From: Aurelia coerulea
Taxonomy: Eukaryota > Cnidaria > Scyphozoa > Semaeostomeae > Ulmaridae
Length of the DNA: 64,000 nt
Reading direction: 5' to 3'
Assembly: GCA_039566865.1 (NCBI GenBank)
Contig: CM076949.1
Location: forward strand, 6,849,501 to 6,913,500
Shown: positions 62,467 through 64,000 of the stretch, piece by piece
Layout of the letters: every line of letters begins with the position of its first letter
How positions within the stretch are numbered: the first letter of the stretch is position 1
Made by a program: the position numbers and the translations under genes
Notes under the pieces: generated by a model
Databases searched by the model: none
The model's input: only the letters and a program-made list of their open reading frames with translations
Told to the model about the DNA's origin: nothing

Positions 62467-64000
62467 TAAAACTGAGTCTCCGACATTAAAACTGAGACTT
62501 GTAGCAAGTTAAGAATACAGTAGTACGATTTATATTGTTCCAATACATAATATCGTGATTATCCCTAAACTCTGTCTCAAATTAGATGTCAGCTGAGATT
62601 TGCGATAACGCAAAATTCCTTTCGAAAACACTTCTATTGTTGTTATTCACGGGCATTTGCATGTGACATCTAGTTTGAGATAGACTACAGGTGGCGTTAT
62701 CGGCTATATTTCCACAACTTGCTGCTGTTTAAAGGGAATGTAAGCATATAAAAATGGCTCAAGCCACTTGCGGTCAAACTCTAGCCTATCAAATGTCAGG
62801 ATTTCCTGTTGACGTAGATCAGTTACCCAAATATGGTGCTGCACGTGTATCGGCCTATTATTCTTGCACGGATATTTCTATTGAAGGCTTATATATGCTT
62901 AGATTCCCTTTAATTTCATTGTGCTAAAAGTTAAGTTCAGAATGCATCTTGTCGTGATTTGAAATGTTAGCTTTGCCCATGTTACAATGTAAGTGATGTT
63001 GCGTCGGTATTGTCAGCATCTTGCATCAGACTTCTGGCAAATTTTGGTCTTCTGTACCATGACACTGATCCTGCTTATTTTGCTTTTGAAGCTCATCCAT
63101 TCTTAATCTAATTAATTAATGTTTCGTTTCGCAGCAGGTGAAAGTGTGTTATTAATTTGTTTTGATTTTCTTTATGTTGTAAACTGTTAGTTCTATAATG
63201 CTTGTGAGATAATTTAAATATTGTTAGTGAGTGTATGCTGTCATAAATTTTTCAGCTTATACTTGAGTCTGTCTGTCTCAGCACCTGCATACTGTAGAGA
63301 TGTGTTGCTAGTTGTATAACAAATTTTAGCAAATTACAAAAATGATCAAATTACATGGTATAAAACTTCTCCATGAAAAAACTTTTTGGCACAATTTTCA
63401 TGCTTAGTTTTTTCAGTTTAATCAAAAATGCCAGAGAGTGACTGCCCATCTTGCCCTCTTGAAAATAGACTAAATCCACTATTTTCTTATTGTTTTGCCC
63501 TCAAATGTGCAGTTTTGACCCCCCTAAATATGTGCCCCATTCGGCCCCATTAGTTTTATGTCTAGCAATAAACTTTGCAGTTTATGAATTAGCCCAATAA
63601 ACGGTGTTGACTTCTTGACTTCCTTGCAAGATCTTTCTGAAAAAATGTTTTCTGTACATGCTACAAAAGTTTTATTAAAATTAAGTGAAGTTTCTAAAAA
63701 TCAGATGTTCATCATTTGCAATGAATGTTAACAAAGAAAACACCACAGATAATGTTTCTATCAATACAGGTATCTTCTATCTTCTGAACAGATAACAATT
63801 ACATTAGACTGCAACATTGCTGTTGCAGTATGATAGTGGTGATATCTATAGTTCCTTCTGAAAATTCAGAAAAATTACTTTACAAAAGAACTTTCTGTTT
63901 TACATGAACTCAGATACAGTACTTTTCTTTTTTACAAAAACTAAACTTACACGGCAAATTTTACTTTTTAGTCATAACATATTTGACTCAACACTTCACC

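Larger units (their letters stand above)
59419..64000. other. Intergenic region after KDM2
   Basis: KDM2 3' untranslated sequence should begin here, but I could not place a convincing polyadenylation signal. The rest holds repeats listed separately; from 62.7 kb to the end I see AT-rich sequence with nothing recognisable. Confidence 0.65.

Overview
The window is animal nuclear DNA: AT-rich, gene-poor and packed with small transposon remnants. It holds two genes with clear GT/AG introns, divided head to head. On the minus strand (7748-10141) lies a two-exon ORAI gene, encoding the pore subunit of the store-operated calcium channel. On the plus strand (11166-59418) lies a KDM2 gene with 17 coding exons, which I could join in frame into a 1008-residue protein. 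Its domains run JmjC, CXXC zinc finger, PHD finger, acidic linker, F-box and leucine-rich repeats. A single KDM2 with intermediate sequence, a short ORAI, and repeat families of the type common in cnidarian and other invertebrate genomes suggest a non-vertebrate metazoan, perhaps an anthozoan. I cannot fix the phylum from sequence alone.

Layout: 1-7.7 kb is intergenic, with fold-back elements and one LINE 3' end. 7.7-10.1 kb is ORAI, whose single intron carries an 860-bp inverted-repeat element. 10.14-11.17 kb is the shared divergent promoter region. 11.2-12.2 kb holds the first four KDM2 coding exons. 12.2-40.4 kb is one 28-kb intron filled with nested miniature transposons, tRNA-derived SINEs and degenerate tandem repeats. 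40.4-48.5 kb holds the JmjC exons and linker. 49.7-52.6 kb holds CXXC and PHD, each in one exon. 53.2-56 kb holds three small linker exons. 58.5-59.4 kb is the terminal exon with F-box and leucine-rich repeats. 59.4-64 kb is intergenic, with repeats only.

The two products do not share a pathway. ORAI admits calcium at the plasma membrane; KDM2 removes methyl groups from histone H3 lysine 36 at CpG-rich chromatin and recruits SKP1 through its F-box. The notable point is the arrangement: from memory, human ORAI1 and KDM2B are also neighbours in divergent orientation, so this pair looks like very old microsynteny.

The most unusual non-gene signal is a set of at least six fold-back elements of 309-448 bp. 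They start with a G-run and end with a C-run, carry different degenerate internal word repeats, and are each flanked by 9-bp direct repeats. Two sit inside older transposons, which shows that they are mobile.
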